In this document: piece after piece, positions 35,815 through 45,931 of the stretch | Position numbering within the stretch: position 1 is the first letter of the stretch | Layout: the number at the start of each line of letters is the position of its first letter | NCBI GenBank assembly: GCA_964446655.1 | Contig: CAYUPL010000003.1 | Span: 74,434 to 138,433, forward strand | Direction of reading: 5' to 3' | DNA: 64,000 bases | DNA from: Desulfopila_A sp964446655 | Lineage (GTDB): Bacteria; Desulfobacterota; Desulfobulbia; Desulfobulbales; Desulfocapsaceae | Notes under the pieces: generated by a model | What the model saw: the letters and a program-made list of their open reading frames with translations, nothing else | What the model was told of the DNA's origin: nothing | The model's database searches: none | Position numbers and translations under genes: made by a program

Positions 35815-35820
35815 TATAAT
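35815..35820 (+). promoter_or_regulatory. Candidate -10 box upstream of glgB
   Basis: A perfect TATAAT at 35815-35820, preceded by TG, about 108 bases before the glgB start. No good -35 sits 16-18 bases upstream (a T-run instead). The 270-base yqgE-glgB divergent gap is otherwise AT-rich and featureless. Confidence 0.3.
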
Positions 35821-35927
35821 GCATAACTATATGGTAACATAATATGTAGTATTTCTATACAAGACAGATCATCTGGAAACAGTGTCGCCGGCACAGCGGC
35901 TAACCATCATCATTGTCCCATAAACCC

Positions 35928-38132
35928 ATGAATGAACTATTAGAAAAAATACTTCATGCCGATTATCATGATCCCTTTGAGGCCCTAGGCGTTCATTTTT
36001 CTGAGGCAGACAGCAAACTGGCTGCGGTACGAACCTTTCAACCTCATGCCCAAAAAGTGGATCTTCTTTTCGACGGGCGGGAAATTGAGATGAAACGCTG
36101 TCACCCCAATGGACTCTTCGTGGTTGAAGTGCATAAAAAGGCCCTTTCCGACCCAGACTTCCAACCGTTCAATTACCAGTATCGAATAACTTATCATGAT
36201 GGTACCATTGCGTTGCAAAATGATCCATACCGTTTTCTGCCGCAACTCGATCAGGACGATTCATACCTTTTTAATTTCGGTACGAATTACCGGCTCTATG
36301 ATCACCTGGGAGCTCATCTCAAGGTTATCGCCAGTGTCAGCGGTACGGTATTCAGGGTATGGGCGCCTGCAGCCAAACGGGTTTCCGTCGTTGGCCACTT
36401 CAACGGCTGGGATGGAAGAGTACATGCCATGCGCTCCCTGGGAAAAAGTGGAATCTGGGAACTCTTCATTCCCGGAGTTGGTGAAAACGAGCTCTATAAG
36501 TATGAAATTAAAACACAAAATAACGATATCCTTCTGAAGTCCGACCCTTTCCAGTTCTACGGTGAGCTGCGGCCTGCCACAGCATCAATAATCAGGGATT
36601 TGAACAGATATCATTGGAATGATCACAACTGGCAGAACAAGGGCGCCACGAGTTCTCCATATAATAACCCGATGTCAATATATGAGGTCCACCCGGGATC
36701 ATGGCAACGTGATCCGGCAAATCCTGACCGCTTTCTCACATTTCGTGAGCTGGCCGCCACTCTCCTTCCCCATGTGAAGAAGCTGGGATTTACCCATATT
36801 GAACTGCTACCCGTCATGGAACACCCCCTCGACGAATCCTGGGGCTACCAGGTCACCGGACCTTTCAGCATGACCAGCCGGTACGGCATCCCGGAAGATT
36901 TTATGTATTTTGTTGACCAATGTCATCAAAATGACATCGGTGTGATACTCGACTGGGTACCGGCACACTTTCCCCGCGACAACCATAGCCTTGCTCATTT
37001 TGACGGCACAGCCCTGTTCGAGCACGAAGATCCTCGCAAAGGCGCTCACCCGGAGTGGGGAACTTTTATTTTCAATTACGGCAGAAAAGAAGTCAGTAAT
37101 TACCTCATCTCCAATGCTCTCTTCTGGTTAGATAAATATCATATTGATGGTCTGCGTGTCGATGCGGTATCCTCAATGCTCTATCTCGACTACGCCAGAA
37201 AGGATGATGAATGGATCGCAAATGAATATGGCGGCAGAGAGAACCTCGATGCCATAGAATTCATCAAGCATCTCAATTCAATAATCTATGATAAATATCC
37301 GAATACCTTGATGATAGCTGAAGAGTCAACGAGCTATTACGGGGTCTCTAAACCGGCTGACCTGGGCGGGCTGGGTTTCGGTTTCAAATGGAATATGGGA
37401 TGGATGAACGATACTCTGGCCTATTTTTCCCAAGATCCTATTTATCGGAAATTTCATCACAATCATCTGACGTTTTCCATTATGTATGCCTTTTCCGAGA
37501 ACTTCATTCTGCCCATGTCTCATGATGAAGTCGTTCATGGCAAGAAATCTCTCATCGACAAAATGCCTGGCGACCTCTGGCAAAAATTTGCCAACCTTCG
37601 TCTTCTCTATATACTGCAATGGTGCCACCCCGGCAAAAAGCTTCTCTTCATGGGGGGAGAGTTCGGTCAGTTTTCGGAATGGTATTGCAAGCGAAGCCTG
37701 GACTGGCATGTGCTGGAAGAGACTGATCTGCACAGTAAGTTGATGAACTATCTTGCCGAACTTAACCACATGTATAAAGACACTCCCGCTCTATGGCAAA
37801 GAGATTTTGATAACCAGGGTTTTCAGTGGCTCGATTTTGGCGACAGCAGAAATTCCATTATTTCCTTTGCAAGATTCGGCACACATCATGATGATCATGT
37901 CGTCTGCCTGCTCAATTTCACCCCACAGACTCTCTACGACTATAAACTTATGCTGCCCACCAAAAGCGATTATACAAAAGTTTTCTGCTCGGATGACGAC
38001 AGGTACGGCGGAAGCAATAGTGGCGCTACAGAAAGGTATCCCCTTTTCTCCGATACGTTTTCTCAGGACAGCTTTCATACCAGAGTGACGGTCCCTCCAC
38101 TGGCGGGACTAATTCTAAGGCCGGAAGGTTAG
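35928..38132 (+). CDS. glgB: 1,4-alpha-glucan branching enzyme
   Basis: GlgB adds alpha-1,6 branches to glycogen. About 734 residues: two N-terminal beta domains (carbohydrate-binding CBM48 with VFRVWAPAAKRVSVVGHFNGWD, given as VFRVWAPAAKRVSVVG and HFNGWD), then a GH13 barrel with the nucleophile in GLRVDAVSSMLY, acid in MIAEEST and stabiliser in SHDEVVHGKKS, then a C-terminal beta domain. The ATG at 35928 is preferred to a TTG at 35913. Neither has a good ribosome site. No other glycogen genes are in the window. Confidence 0.97.
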   Translation: MNELLEKILHADYHDPFEALGVHFSEADSKLAAVRTFQPHAQKVDLLFDGREIEMKRCHPNGLFVVEVHKKALSDPDFQPFNYQYRITYHDGTIALQNDPYRFLPQLDQDDSYLFNFGTNYRLYDHLGAHLKVIASVSGTVFRVWAPAAKRVSVVGHFNGWDGRVHAMRSLGKSGIWELFIPGVGENELYKYEIKTQNNDILLKSDPFQFYGELRPATASIIRDLNRYHWNDHNWQNKGATSSPYNNPMSIYEVHPGSWQRDPANPDRFLTFRELAATLLPHVKKLGFTHIELLPVMEHPLDESWGYQVTGPFSMTSRYGIPEDFMYFVDQCHQNDIGVILDWVPAHFPRDNHSLAHFDGTALFEHEDPRKGAHPEWGTFIFNYGRKEVSNYLISNALFWLDKYHIDGLRVDAVSSMLYLDYARKDDEWIANEYGGRENLDAIEFIKHLNSIIYDKYPNTLMIAEESTSYYGVSKPADLGGLGFGFKWNMGWMNDTLAYFSQDPIYRKFHHNHLTFSIMYAFSENFILPMSHDEVVHGKKSLIDKMPGDLWQKFANLRLLYILQWCHPGKKLLFMGGEFGQFSEWYCKRSLDWHVLEETDLHSKLMNYLAELNHMYKDTPALWQRDFDNQGFQWLDFGDSRNSIISFARFGTHHDDHVVCLLNFTPQTLYDYKLMLPTKSDYTKVFCSDDDRYGGSNSGATERYPLFSDTFSQDSFHTRVTVPPLAGLILRPEG

Positions 38133-38220
38133 TTAACCCGGCAATTGTACTAAGAGACCGAATAGTTCGAATAAAGAGTGATATTACAGGAACCCCTAGT
38201 ATTTATTGAAGGAGCAAAAT

Positions 38221-38409
38221 ATGAGTACCACACAGGTTACAGGAGACAAGTTAAAAAAAGCGTTGACACTACTCACGGAATTATCTGAGCAACATCCGGA
38301 GAAATCGAGGCAAGAGCTGCTCCGCCAAATCGAAACGAAGCTCGATCTCTCTCCTCTGGAGTGTGAATTTCTCAATAAGAATTTCTGCAACTCACCTCAA
38401 AAAGAATAG
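38221..38409 (+). CDS. Small hypothetical helical protein
   Basis: A 62-residue polar, mostly helical protein (MSTTQVTGDKLKKALTLL ... LDLSPLECEFLNKNF) with a strong AAGGAG ribosome site. It starts about 90 bases after glgB and ends about 40 before the DUF4126 gene, so the last two are probably co-transcribed. No family recognised. Confidence 0.65.
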   Translation: MSTTQVTGDKLKKALTLLTELSEQHPEKSRQELLRQIETKLDLSPLECEFLNKNFCNSPQKE

Positions 38410-38448
38410 CTTCAGCGGAACGATATTTTCAGCCCAGCCGAGGACATT

Positions 38449-39099
38449 ATGGACGCGTATCAACAAGTCATTGCAACAATCTCTCTCACAATGGGAGTTG
38501 CCTGGGCAAGTGGTATTAACCTCTATGCCACCATCGGAATGCTTGGTATTATGGGAGCAACCGGAAATATTATTCTGCCGGAACAACTCCTCGTCCTGCA
38601 GGATCCCCTTGTTATTGGTGCAGCCCTTCTGATGTACGTAGTCGAGTTCTTTGCCGACAAGACTCCGGGAGTAGATACGGGCTGGGACACACTGCATTCC
38701 TTCATCCGTATTCCGGCAGGTGTAATGTTGGCAGCCGGCGCAATAGGCGACGTCACCCCGGCACTGGTTGTCGCAGCGGGTGTTCTTGGCGGGACTGTAT
38801 CCGCCACCAGTCATATGGTTAAAGCAGGGAGCCGAGTTCTTATAAATACCAGCCCTGAGCCTTTCAGTAACTGGACCGCCTCGGTAACCGAAGATGTTGC
38901 CGTGATTGCAGGACTCTTTGCCGCCCTTCATTACCCTTTGCTTTTTCTCGTTCTCTTGCTTCTCTTTCTGGTACTTTCGGCCTGGCTGATCCCAAAACTG
39001 TGGAAGGGGATTAAAATTGTATTTTCTAAAATCGCAGCATTCTTTTCTCAAAGAAAACCACCCAAACAGGATGATCCTCCTCACCTTCCCTCAAAATAG
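38449..39099 (+). CDS. DUF4126 membrane protein
   Basis: A 216-residue inner-membrane protein with about five hydrophobic segments, GVAWASGINLYATI near the N-terminus and the conserved VEFFADKTPGVDTGWDTLHSF, which identify DUF4126. Function unknown. Its 3' end overlaps the converging sensor-kinase gene by 19 bases. Confidence 0.82.
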   Translation: MDAYQQVIATISLTMGVAWASGINLYATIGMLGIMGATGNIILPEQLLVLQDPLVIGAALLMYVVEFFADKTPGVDTGWDTLHSFIRIPAGVMLAAGAIGDVTPALVVAAGVLGGTVSATSHMVKAGSRVLINTSPEPFSNWTASVTEDVAVIAGLFAALHYPLLFLVLLLLFLVLSAWLIPKLWKGIKIVFSKIAAFFSQRKPPKQDDPPHLPSK

Positions 39100-40907
39100 G
39101 CCGGCAGGCTTACTTTCACGGCAGTTCCATAGCCGAGCCTGCTTTTGAATTCTATTATTCCTGAGTGCTCCTCCACGATTTTTGCACTCATGGCCAAACC
39201 AAGCCCTGTGCCATCGCCTTTAGTGGTAAAATATGGATCAAATACCTTAGAGACATTCTCCTCATCAAGTCCACAGCCGGAATCCTCGACGAGACAAACA
39301 ATCCTTTTTTCCTCCTCGAAGATTTTAATCCGCAGAATGCCGCCATCACCCATTGCCTGAATCGAATTAAGAAGAAGATTCAAAAAGACCTGATTAAGTT
39401 TATCCCTGTCTCCCCAGACGCAGCATTGCTCCTTGGACTCTCTTTGCAAATCAACCCCCAGAGATTCCAAGTCTGCTTTTACCAGTGTGACTGCCTTGTC
39501 TATGACTTCATTTATATTCACTTTTTCCAGTTGCAGCTTATGAGGTCTGGCATAATCAAGCAGCTCACTTATACTTCTATTCAACCGTTCTACTTCCCGT
39601 ACCAATATATCTGCCGTATCGTTGCCCTGCGGATCCTTCTGTACCTTTGCCTTCAACAAAAGAGCGAGACCCTTGATGGAACTGAGAGGATTGCGCAGCT
39701 CATGGGCAACGCCGGCAGCCATTTTACCAAGCGCAGCCAATCGTTCACTTCTGCGCAACTCACGCTGCAGATCTTTGATGCGGCTGATATCCTGAATCAA
39801 AAGAGTATTACCGGTAAACCTGTTTTGGCTGTCAACCACCGGTAAAGCTAACGTCACCAGTGATCGATCATTTTTCCCCATACTCCCAAGAAGAATTTCC
39901 TTTTGTTCTCCACCGGCGGAAAGAATATTTTCGTGACGTAACTCAGCCGCCAGCTCCCGAGGCAGAACTTTTTGGGGATCCTTACCAAGTACCTTCGCAG
40001 CAGCAACCCCCACCATCTTCTCTGCAGACTGATTAAAAATACGAATATTGCCGTTACTGTCCGTGGCAATAAGGCCGACAGGTAAAGAAGACACCAGAAT
40101 ATCGGTAAACTTACGAATTTGCTTAAGCCTTACCTGAGAACCTTTGAACCCCTGTAATGTCAATAACGAGAACCACCCGCCTGCCCCTACCAGCAGCATG
40201 ACGAGAGAGAGCGAAACAATCTGCAGAAGCTGTCTTCGGACAACCGTATTAAATTCATCCAAGTCCAATTCTATAAGCAAAATGAACTTTTGGTTAATTA
40301 TTTCCCGAAGCTGTTCCAGTAGATCCTCATCCCCGGATCCGCGCAGGGACCTCCCCCTTTCCGGATACATCCTCGACATCAAATCATGGCTGAATAATCT
40401 GGGTACAAAGTTCCTTGCTCCAAATGGATAGTAGCGAACCGCCACCTGAAAAACAGCCTCGGACTCGAGACTCTTCTCCTTGAATCTGTATTTTTCCATC
40501 GTACCGCTGCTTTCACCAATACTATCGAGAAACAGACGGGTCGACTCGTCTACTGTCCCACCATTTTGTTCATGTTCGGTACTTGCTAAGATACGACCAT
40601 TTGCATCAACCAAGGCCATAAACCGTATACGGGAATGCTCTGCACTGTTATCCATCACCTGTTGGACATGATCCGTCCATTGCCCCATGGTCACGCGAAT
40701 ACTACGCAAATTACCGCGCAAGGACGCTTTTGAACTTGACATTACAAACCCGGCTATGGTTATCCCCTGCTGCACAAGAGACTCGGTCATCAGCGTCTTT
40801 TCGCGATGGTAGTTGCTGACCGCAAACACACTGATAATTACAGCCAGGAGTGTGCATGCGGCGGCCAGCAGCCACGGTGAGACTTTTGCGAGATTTTGAC
40901 TTTTCAT
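39081..40907 (-). CDS. Membrane sensor histidine kinase with PAS domain (ZraS/NtrB type)
   Basis: A 608-residue kinase. TM1 at about 11-31, a periplasmic region of about 190 residues, TM2 at about 230-252, then a PAS domain (LPVGLIATDSNGNIRIFN), the phospho-acceptor H-box VAHELRNPLSSIKG, and a HATPase with N-box NQVFLNLLLNSIQAM, VEDSGCGL, PYFTTK and GTGLGLAMS. The architecture matches kinases of NtrC-type regulators. No response regulator is adjacent. Its start overlaps the stop of the upstream nucleosidase-like gene by four bases. Confidence 0.93.
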   Translation of the reverse strand: MKSQNLAKVSPWLLAAACTLLAVIISVFAVSNYHREKTLMTESLVQQGITIAGFVMSSSKASLRGNLRSIRVTMGQWTDHVQQVMDNSAEHSRIRFMALVDANGRILASTEHEQNGGTVDESTRLFLDSIGESSGTMEKYRFKEKSLESEAVFQVAVRYYPFGARNFVPRLFSHDLMSRMYPERGRSLRGSGDEDLLEQLREIINQKFILLIELDLDEFNTVVRRQLLQIVSLSLVMLLVGAGGWFSLLTLQGFKGSQVRLKQIRKFTDILVSSLPVGLIATDSNGNIRIFNQSAEKMVGVAAAKVLGKDPQKVLPRELAAELRHENILSAGGEQKEILLGSMGKNDRSLVTLALPVVDSQNRFTGNTLLIQDISRIKDLQRELRRSERLAALGKMAAGVAHELRNPLSSIKGLALLLKAKVQKDPQGNDTADILVREVERLNRSISELLDYARPHKLQLEKVNINEVIDKAVTLVKADLESLGVDLQRESKEQCCVWGDRDKLNQVFLNLLLNSIQAMGDGGILRIKIFEEEKRIVCLVEDSGCGLDEENVSKVFDPYFTTKGDGTGLGLAMSAKIVEEHSGIIEFKSRLGYGTAVKVSLPAYFEGR

Positions 40908-42613
40908 TGCGCAGGAAGACCAGGAGTAAGGATCTTATTGAGCAGGACCTTTGTTATCATATAGGTAGGCACTATTCCTTCAGCTCCCATGGGACCGGCA
41001 GCCAGCGTCTGCCCACTCTTCAAGGGGTTATCAGAGGCGTAATAGGCATAACGGATTTTCATGTTTCCGGGGATATGGCCCTGTATGATAGCGGCATTGA
41101 TGGCACGCTGATAATGTGCTCCTTCCATCTCGAGCCCTATGGCGCCCCACGAAGAAAGATGAAATCTTTCCAGGATATCTTTATTTTGCAGTGATGTGCC
41201 AAGCACGGTGACCATTGGACCGCAATAAACGGCAATGGAATCATCAAAGTCGGAGACCAGCAGATCATTTTTGACAATATAATTATGAGGAGTACCTTCC
41301 ATGACATGAGCCGTGGCCAGCATTATATCACCTTTATTTCCCGGCAAAATGCCGGCTTTTCCCATAACGGCAATTGATTCTATATGCAACGCAAGCGGAA
41401 CATTGTCGGTGACGGTGTCATAGGGATTCAACAATTCATCCAGAATTTGAAATGCCTGGGTACCGAAAGCATAATCTATTACCAGAATAACGGGTTTCTC
41501 GCTTTGTATGTAATCACTGTCATAGTGCAGTTCCGATCGTAGAGAGGTTAAATCGATCTTTGACGTGTCAATAATGTTGACATTGATATTCGAACCGGAA
41601 ACATCGCTCACAAAGGAATATCCATATTTTTCGGCTGTTTTTTCGACAACATCTCCCATCTTTTTAACGGCATGGATCATGTCATAAAGATCGTCGGGGA
41701 TTTCCATTCCCTGAGACGTCAGGGCCAGAGGACCATAAAGAAGGTTTTTCACTGAATGCATATTAGCGCTGATAAGATGAATCGGTCTGGTGTGCAAACC
41801 GAGATCGCAAAGCTTAGCCTTTATACTGAAGGCCCAGGCGGCGGCATATTTATGATGTTCAATCATCTCGTGAAGAGAGGGAGTAAAATAGACCGCCAGT
41901 TGCTCTTCTTCACTGCTCTGCTCCTTCTGAAATCGCTTGCCGAGGTTATAGATAATCTGGAAGAAACCACTGTTGTGGTTGCCTTCCTTCTTATGCCTCT
42001 CCACATACTCATAGGACTCCCTGGTTTCTCGATAAGTACGGCCAAGGATTATCGACAGATTCCAGATGGCCTGATCCAGGATGGCTCCGCTAAGATTTTC
42101 CGTGCCGTGTTCAATTATCTTCTCTAAATCCAGCCATTCCAGACTGGTCCCACCTTCCTTATCTCCTATTCTCTGAGAAATTTTCTGTGATTCGATACCC
42201 ATAAAAGTAATATGGGTTAAGATATCATAGATTTCCGTGAGTCCCCGGGTGATCACGAAGCACATCTCCCTTTCTGAAACGGCATAACACACCCGTCGAC
42301 GTTTCGGTGGAATCACTTCTTCAAAAGCGGTGTCCTGAAAATCCTCCTGTGCCGTCAAAATGATCCGGTTGCATTTTTCAATCCCTCTGGGCAAGCGGTC
42401 TATCACATATTCAAGACCTTTTAATTCTACAATTCGGGGATCACTCATGGAGCCATATATCTCAGGACTGAAGAGCTTCAGTGCTTCGGCCAGCTGCAGA
42501 CCGGTTTTTCCAAATACTTTATAATATCCACGAATAGTTAACGCATCAGCCAGAACCTTAAATGTCCGTATTGCGATTCGCGCCTTCTGTGATTTTGATA
42601 ACCCCAGCATCAT
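40904..42613 (-). CDS. Nucleosidase/phosphorylase-like protein (possibly DUF6909), unknown function
   Basis: A 569-residue soluble protein. The C-terminal part (about 350-569) resembles the purine-nucleoside phosphorylase/nucleosidase superfamily: VILVIDYAFGTQAFQILDEL (split VILVIDYAFGT/QAFQILDEL), IAVMGKAGILPG, and WGAIGLEMEGAHYQRAI, whose MEGA resembles the substrate-binding glutamates of MTA/SAH nucleosidase. The N-terminal 300 residues are helical and unknown to me; I believe the whole matches DUF6909, unchecked. AAGGAG precedes two adjacent ATG codons (42613, 42610). It is coupled by ATGA overlap to the sensor kinase. Confidence 0.6.
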   Translation of the reverse strand: MMLGLSKSQKARIAIRTFKVLADALTIRGYYKVFGKTGLQLAEALKLFSPEIYGSMSDPRIVELKGLEYVIDRLPRGIEKCNRIILTAQEDFQDTAFEEVIPPKRRRVCYAVSEREMCFVITRGLTEIYDILTHITFMGIESQKISQRIGDKEGGTSLEWLDLEKIIEHGTENLSGAILDQAIWNLSIILGRTYRETRESYEYVERHKKEGNHNSGFFQIIYNLGKRFQKEQSSEEEQLAVYFTPSLHEMIEHHKYAAAWAFSIKAKLCDLGLHTRPIHLISANMHSVKNLLYGPLALTSQGMEIPDDLYDMIHAVKKMGDVVEKTAEKYGYSFVSDVSGSNINVNIIDTSKIDLTSLRSELHYDSDYIQSEKPVILVIDYAFGTQAFQILDELLNPYDTVTDNVPLALHIESIAVMGKAGILPGNKGDIMLATAHVMEGTPHNYIVKNDLLVSDFDDSIAVYCGPMVTVLGTSLQNKDILERFHLSSWGAIGLEMEGAHYQRAINAAIIQGHIPGNMKIRYAYYASDNPLKSGQTLAAGPMGAEGIVPTYMITKVLLNKILTPGLPAQ

Positions 42614-42977
42614 CTCTCCTTTGCAAGCAAAATAATTGCTATAGTGATAGCTTCCGTAAAACGCTTATAACATTTTAACATTCATTATTTCAACTGCATC
42701 AGTTACAATACATTTTTCAAGAGGGATATGTCCGCACTCCCTGTTGATTTCGGGGCTTGATTTAGATATTATTTGCCGTGCCTTACGCCGTCGCCTCCGA
42801 AAAGGCCCTTTCACAGAAAAAAATGAGTGAGATATTGATTGACAATGGTATACTGAAAGTGCGTGTATGTTTACGACCAGTACGCACTAATCAGGCGTGC
42901 GCAACAAACCAATTTATTTCAAATAGTTAAGACTTTTCTGTCTTCTCTTTAGTCGCATCTCAACGTAATGGTAACAC
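42614..42977. other. Divergent intergenic region
   Basis: A 364-base gap between the nucleosidase-like gene (leftward) and a DUF4136 lipoprotein gene (rightward). It should hold both promoters. A TATACT box (about 42849-42854) is visible without a matching -35 at the right spacing. A 35-codon ORF from 42823 has no ribosome site and is not called. Confidence 0.5.
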
Positions 42978-43544
42978 ATGTTTAAATTCAAAAATTTTCT
43001 CTCGCTTTTAACTGTATTGCTCATGTCCTCTTCATGTTCATCAGTAATGGTGAGTCAAGACTATGATCTTGCTGTCCCTTTTTCTCAGTATGAACACTTT
43101 GCCTTCGCCGACAAAGATCCGCAGAGAAAAACCGATCCCCGCTATGATAACGAATTGATAAATACACGTTTTTATAATGCTATCCAGAAAGAACTGCGAG
43201 AAAAAGGGTATATTTACAAAGCGGTTCCAGGCGAAAGCGATATCACAGTCTCCTTTAACTACTCTGTTCGCCCCAAAATGGATCTGTATAATATCAGCAA
43301 GCAAGTCGGTTTCAGTTATGGAGCATATCACAGATATGGCGGCATAAGCGCACCGACCTGTACCGATATCTCCGAGTTTGACCAAGGCCTGTTATTTATC
43401 GACATCAGAGATACCGGCACAGGCCGACTTGTCTGGCGTGGAACAGGGGCCGACATAGTTTCCATTCATGCAACGCCGGAAGCAATACACGACCAGGTCG
43501 AAAAAATGGTTACTGCAGTGCTTGAGCAATACCCTCCGGACTGA
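42978..43544 (+). CDS. DUF4136 lipoprotein
   Basis: A 188-residue lipoprotein with signal peptide and lipobox MSSSC (Cys about 20). The mature part begins with a D-x-D...F..Y..FAF pattern and ends with VWRGTGADIV and a helix EQVEKMVTAVLEQYPP-like end, typical of DUF4136. It is probably periplasm-facing on the outer membrane. Function unknown. It stands alone before mdh. Confidence 0.8.
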   Translation: MFKFKNFLSLLTVLLMSSSCSSVMVSQDYDLAVPFSQYEHFAFADKDPQRKTDPRYDNELINTRFYNAIQKELREKGYIYKAVPGESDITVSFNYSVRPKMDLYNISKQVGFSYGAYHRYGGISAPTCTDISEFDQGLLFIDIRDTGTGRLVWRGTGADIVSIHATPEAIHDQVEKMVTAVLEQYPPD

Positions 43545-43694
43545 GCCGGTCGTTTTCCTGTATCCACTCATAAAAAAAAAACAATATACCATCCCCATCA
43601 TATCGACTGTTAATGTTACTATGCTTGTCCTGAGTAAATGGTGGCTTTTGCCTCATATGCATTTTTTTATTAATTCAAACACTGGAGAAAGAAG

Positions 43695-44672
43695 ATGAAA
43701 GACCCCGTACGTGTAGCAATCACAGGTGCAGCTGGACAAATCAGTTATTCCATTATCTTCCGTATCGCAAGTGGCAGTATGCTTGGTCCGGACCAGCCTG
43801 TCATACTGCAGTTGCTCGAAATTCCACCGGCAATGGATGCTTTAAACGGTGTTGTAATGGAGCTTCACGATTGCGCCTTCCCTCTGGTACACGGAGTAGT
43901 TGCTACCGACGACCCTGCTGTTGCTTTCCAGAACACTGATTACGCCATACTTGTCGGTGCTCGCCCACGAGGACCAGGTATGGAAAGATCCGATCTTCTC
44001 ACGGCAAATGCGAAAATCTTCTCTGCCCAGGGAAAAGCTCTGAGTGACCAAGCAAATCCCAACGTTAAAATTCTCGTGGTAGGTAATCCGGCCAACACCA
44101 ACGCCCTCATTACCCTGAAAAACGGGCCGAACCTGAATCCTAAAAATGTTACGGCGATGATGCGTCTCGACCATAACAGGTCACTTTCTCAAATTGCTCA
44201 AAAAACCAATAGTCACTCCACCAAAATAGAAAAAATGGTTGTCTGGGGTAATCATTCGGCTACTCAATACCCGGATATCAGCTATGCAACACTTGAGGGC
44301 AAGCCGGTAAAAGAACTTGTTGACGAAGAATGGAATGTTAATGAGTTTATTCCGGTGGTCCAGCAACGCGGTGCAACAATTATCAAGGCACGTGGAGCTT
44401 CCAGCGCCGCTTCCGCCGCTTCCGCCGCTGTCGATCACATGCGTGACTGGATTCTGGGCAGCAATGGTCAGTGGGTAAGCATGGGTGTATACAGCGCCGG
44501 CAATTCCTATGGCATCGATGAAGACATCATCTATTCTTTTCCAATCATCTGTGAAAATGGAGAATGGCAGGAAGTCAGTGGTCTTGAGGTCAGCGATTTC
44601 AGCCGTGAACGCATGGCGAAAACCGAAAAAGAATTGGTTGACGAACGCTCCGCGATAGCCGATCTTCTCTAG
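43695..44672 (+). CDS. mdh: Malate dehydrogenase
   Basis: It oxidises malate to oxaloacetate in the TCA cycle. The 325 residues are the LDH/MDH type 2 form: ITGAAGQISYSIIFRIASG (NAD loop), GARPRGPGMERSDLL (mobile loop with substrate arginines), VVGNPANTNA, RLDHNRS and VWGNHSATQYPD (catalytic His). The ATG has a GGAGAAAG site. A strong terminator follows, so it is monocistronic. Confidence 0.97.
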   Translation: MKDPVRVAITGAAGQISYSIIFRIASGSMLGPDQPVILQLLEIPPAMDALNGVVMELHDCAFPLVHGVVATDDPAVAFQNTDYAILVGARPRGPGMERSDLLTANAKIFSAQGKALSDQANPNVKILVVGNPANTNALITLKNGPNLNPKNVTAMMRLDHNRSLSQIAQKTNSHSTKIEKMVVWGNHSATQYPDISYATLEGKPVKELVDEEWNVNEFIPVVQQRGATIIKARGASSAASAASAAVDHMRDWILGSNGQWVSMGVYSAGNSYGIDEDIIYSFPIICENGEWQEVSGLEVSDFSRERMAKTEKELVDERSAIADLL

Positions 44673-44743
44673 ATTTCTCTCCGCTGCATGAGGGGGCCGG
44701 TGATCTTTTACTAAAGCGTCTCAAGGACGGCTCCGGACCGGTA

Positions 44744-44779
44744 AAAAAGGGGCTATCCTTTAAAGGATAGCCCCTTTTT
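44744..44779 (+). terminator. Strong palindromic terminator after mdh
   Basis: A perfect 36-base palindrome: AAAAAGGGGCTATCCTTT (44744-44761) and its inverse (44762-44779), ending in a T-run. It can act in either direction. Confidence 0.92.
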
Positions 44780-44886
44780 GTATACTCTATTGCAAACGCA
44801 TCCGACAAGAATGTGCAATTTCAGATACAGTTCTTATCATTTAAACAGATACAGCCTCTTTTACTTTACTTCAGCGCAGGTTTACA

Positions 44887-45927
44887 ATGAGTAGAATCAA
44901 CGTAAATATACCAGTTACCAAAGTCCCTGATCATCCCGTCTGGCCGTCAATGAGTGCAGAAGAAGAACAGCGTCTGGTTCTTTCCATCAAAAAAATGCTG
45001 CTCGAGCAAAACGCTGTACTGGTGGCCCATTATTATACCGACGGACGAATTCAGGACCTCGCCGAAGAGACAGGGGGGTGCGTTGCTGATTCGCTTGAAA
45101 TGGCACGTTTCGGTACTGCTTCCAGTGCCGAGACCCTGATTGTTGCCGGAGTACGTTTTATGGGGGAAACAGCCAAAATACTCAATACTGAGAAAAGAGT
45201 ATTAATGCCGGATCCAGCGGCAACGTGCTCACTGGACGAAGGATGTCCTATCGATCTCTTTTCCCAATTCTGTGATCACTATCCAGATCATACTGTAGTC
45301 GTTTATGCCAACACGAGTGCCGAAGTCAAGGCTCGTTCCGATTGGGTCGTTACTTCTGGAATCGCACTTGATATTGTCATATATCTTTCCCAAAAAGGTG
45401 AAAAAATCCTTTGGGCTCCTGATCAACACTTAGGCCGATACGTACAGAGATCCACGGGAGCGGAGATGGTTTTTTGGCCTGGCTCCTGCGTTGTTCATGA
45501 AGAATTTAAATCCGTTGCCCTGCATCGTGTCAGAAAACTGCATCCCGATGCGGCTATTCTGGTACACCCGGAATCCCCTCAAAATATAATAGAGCAGGCT
45601 GACGTGGTGGGCTCAACAACAGCTTTAATAAAGGCAGTTGTCGAGATGCCTCATTCCAAGTTTATTGTGGCAACCGATGCCGGAATTTTCAATAAAATGC
45701 GTCAACTGGCACCAGGGAAGGAGCTGATAGAAGCCCCGACCGCAGGTGAGGGTGCAACATGCCAAAGCTGTGCCCATTGTCCCTGGATGGGCATGAACGC
45801 TCTGCAGAACCTTGCTGAAACCTTGCAGACGGGACAAAATGAAATACTGGTTTCGAAAAAGTTGGCCGAAAAGGCCAAAATCCCCATACGGCGCATGCTT
45901 GATTTTGCCCAAAAACAACACAGTTAA
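44887..45927 (+). CDS. nadA: Quinolinate synthase
   Basis: NadA condenses iminoaspartate with dihydroxyacetone phosphate to quinolinate using a [4Fe-4S] cluster. The 346 residues include AHYYTDGRIQDLAE, CVADSLEMARF, the cluster-ligand cysteines in ATCSLDEGCP and CQSCAHCPWMGMN, and GSCVVHEEF. nadB and nadC are not in the window. It converges with aroK, four bases apart. Confidence 0.97.
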   Translation: MSRINVNIPVTKVPDHPVWPSMSAEEEQRLVLSIKKMLLEQNAVLVAHYYTDGRIQDLAEETGGCVADSLEMARFGTASSAETLIVAGVRFMGETAKILNTEKRVLMPDPAATCSLDEGCPIDLFSQFCDHYPDHTVVVYANTSAEVKARSDWVVTSGIALDIVIYLSQKGEKILWAPDQHLGRYVQRSTGAEMVFWPGSCVVHEEFKSVALHRVRKLHPDAAILVHPESPQNIIEQADVVGSTTALIKAVVEMPHSKFIVATDAGIFNKMRQLAPGKELIEAPTAGEGATCQSCAHCPWMGMNALQNLAETLQTGQNEILVSKKLAEKAKIPIRRMLDFAQKQHS

Positions 45928-45931
45928 AATA

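Noticed and set aside
42823..42930. 35-codon ORF before the DUF4136 gene
   Set aside because: No Shine-Dalgarno sequence and no family resemblance.
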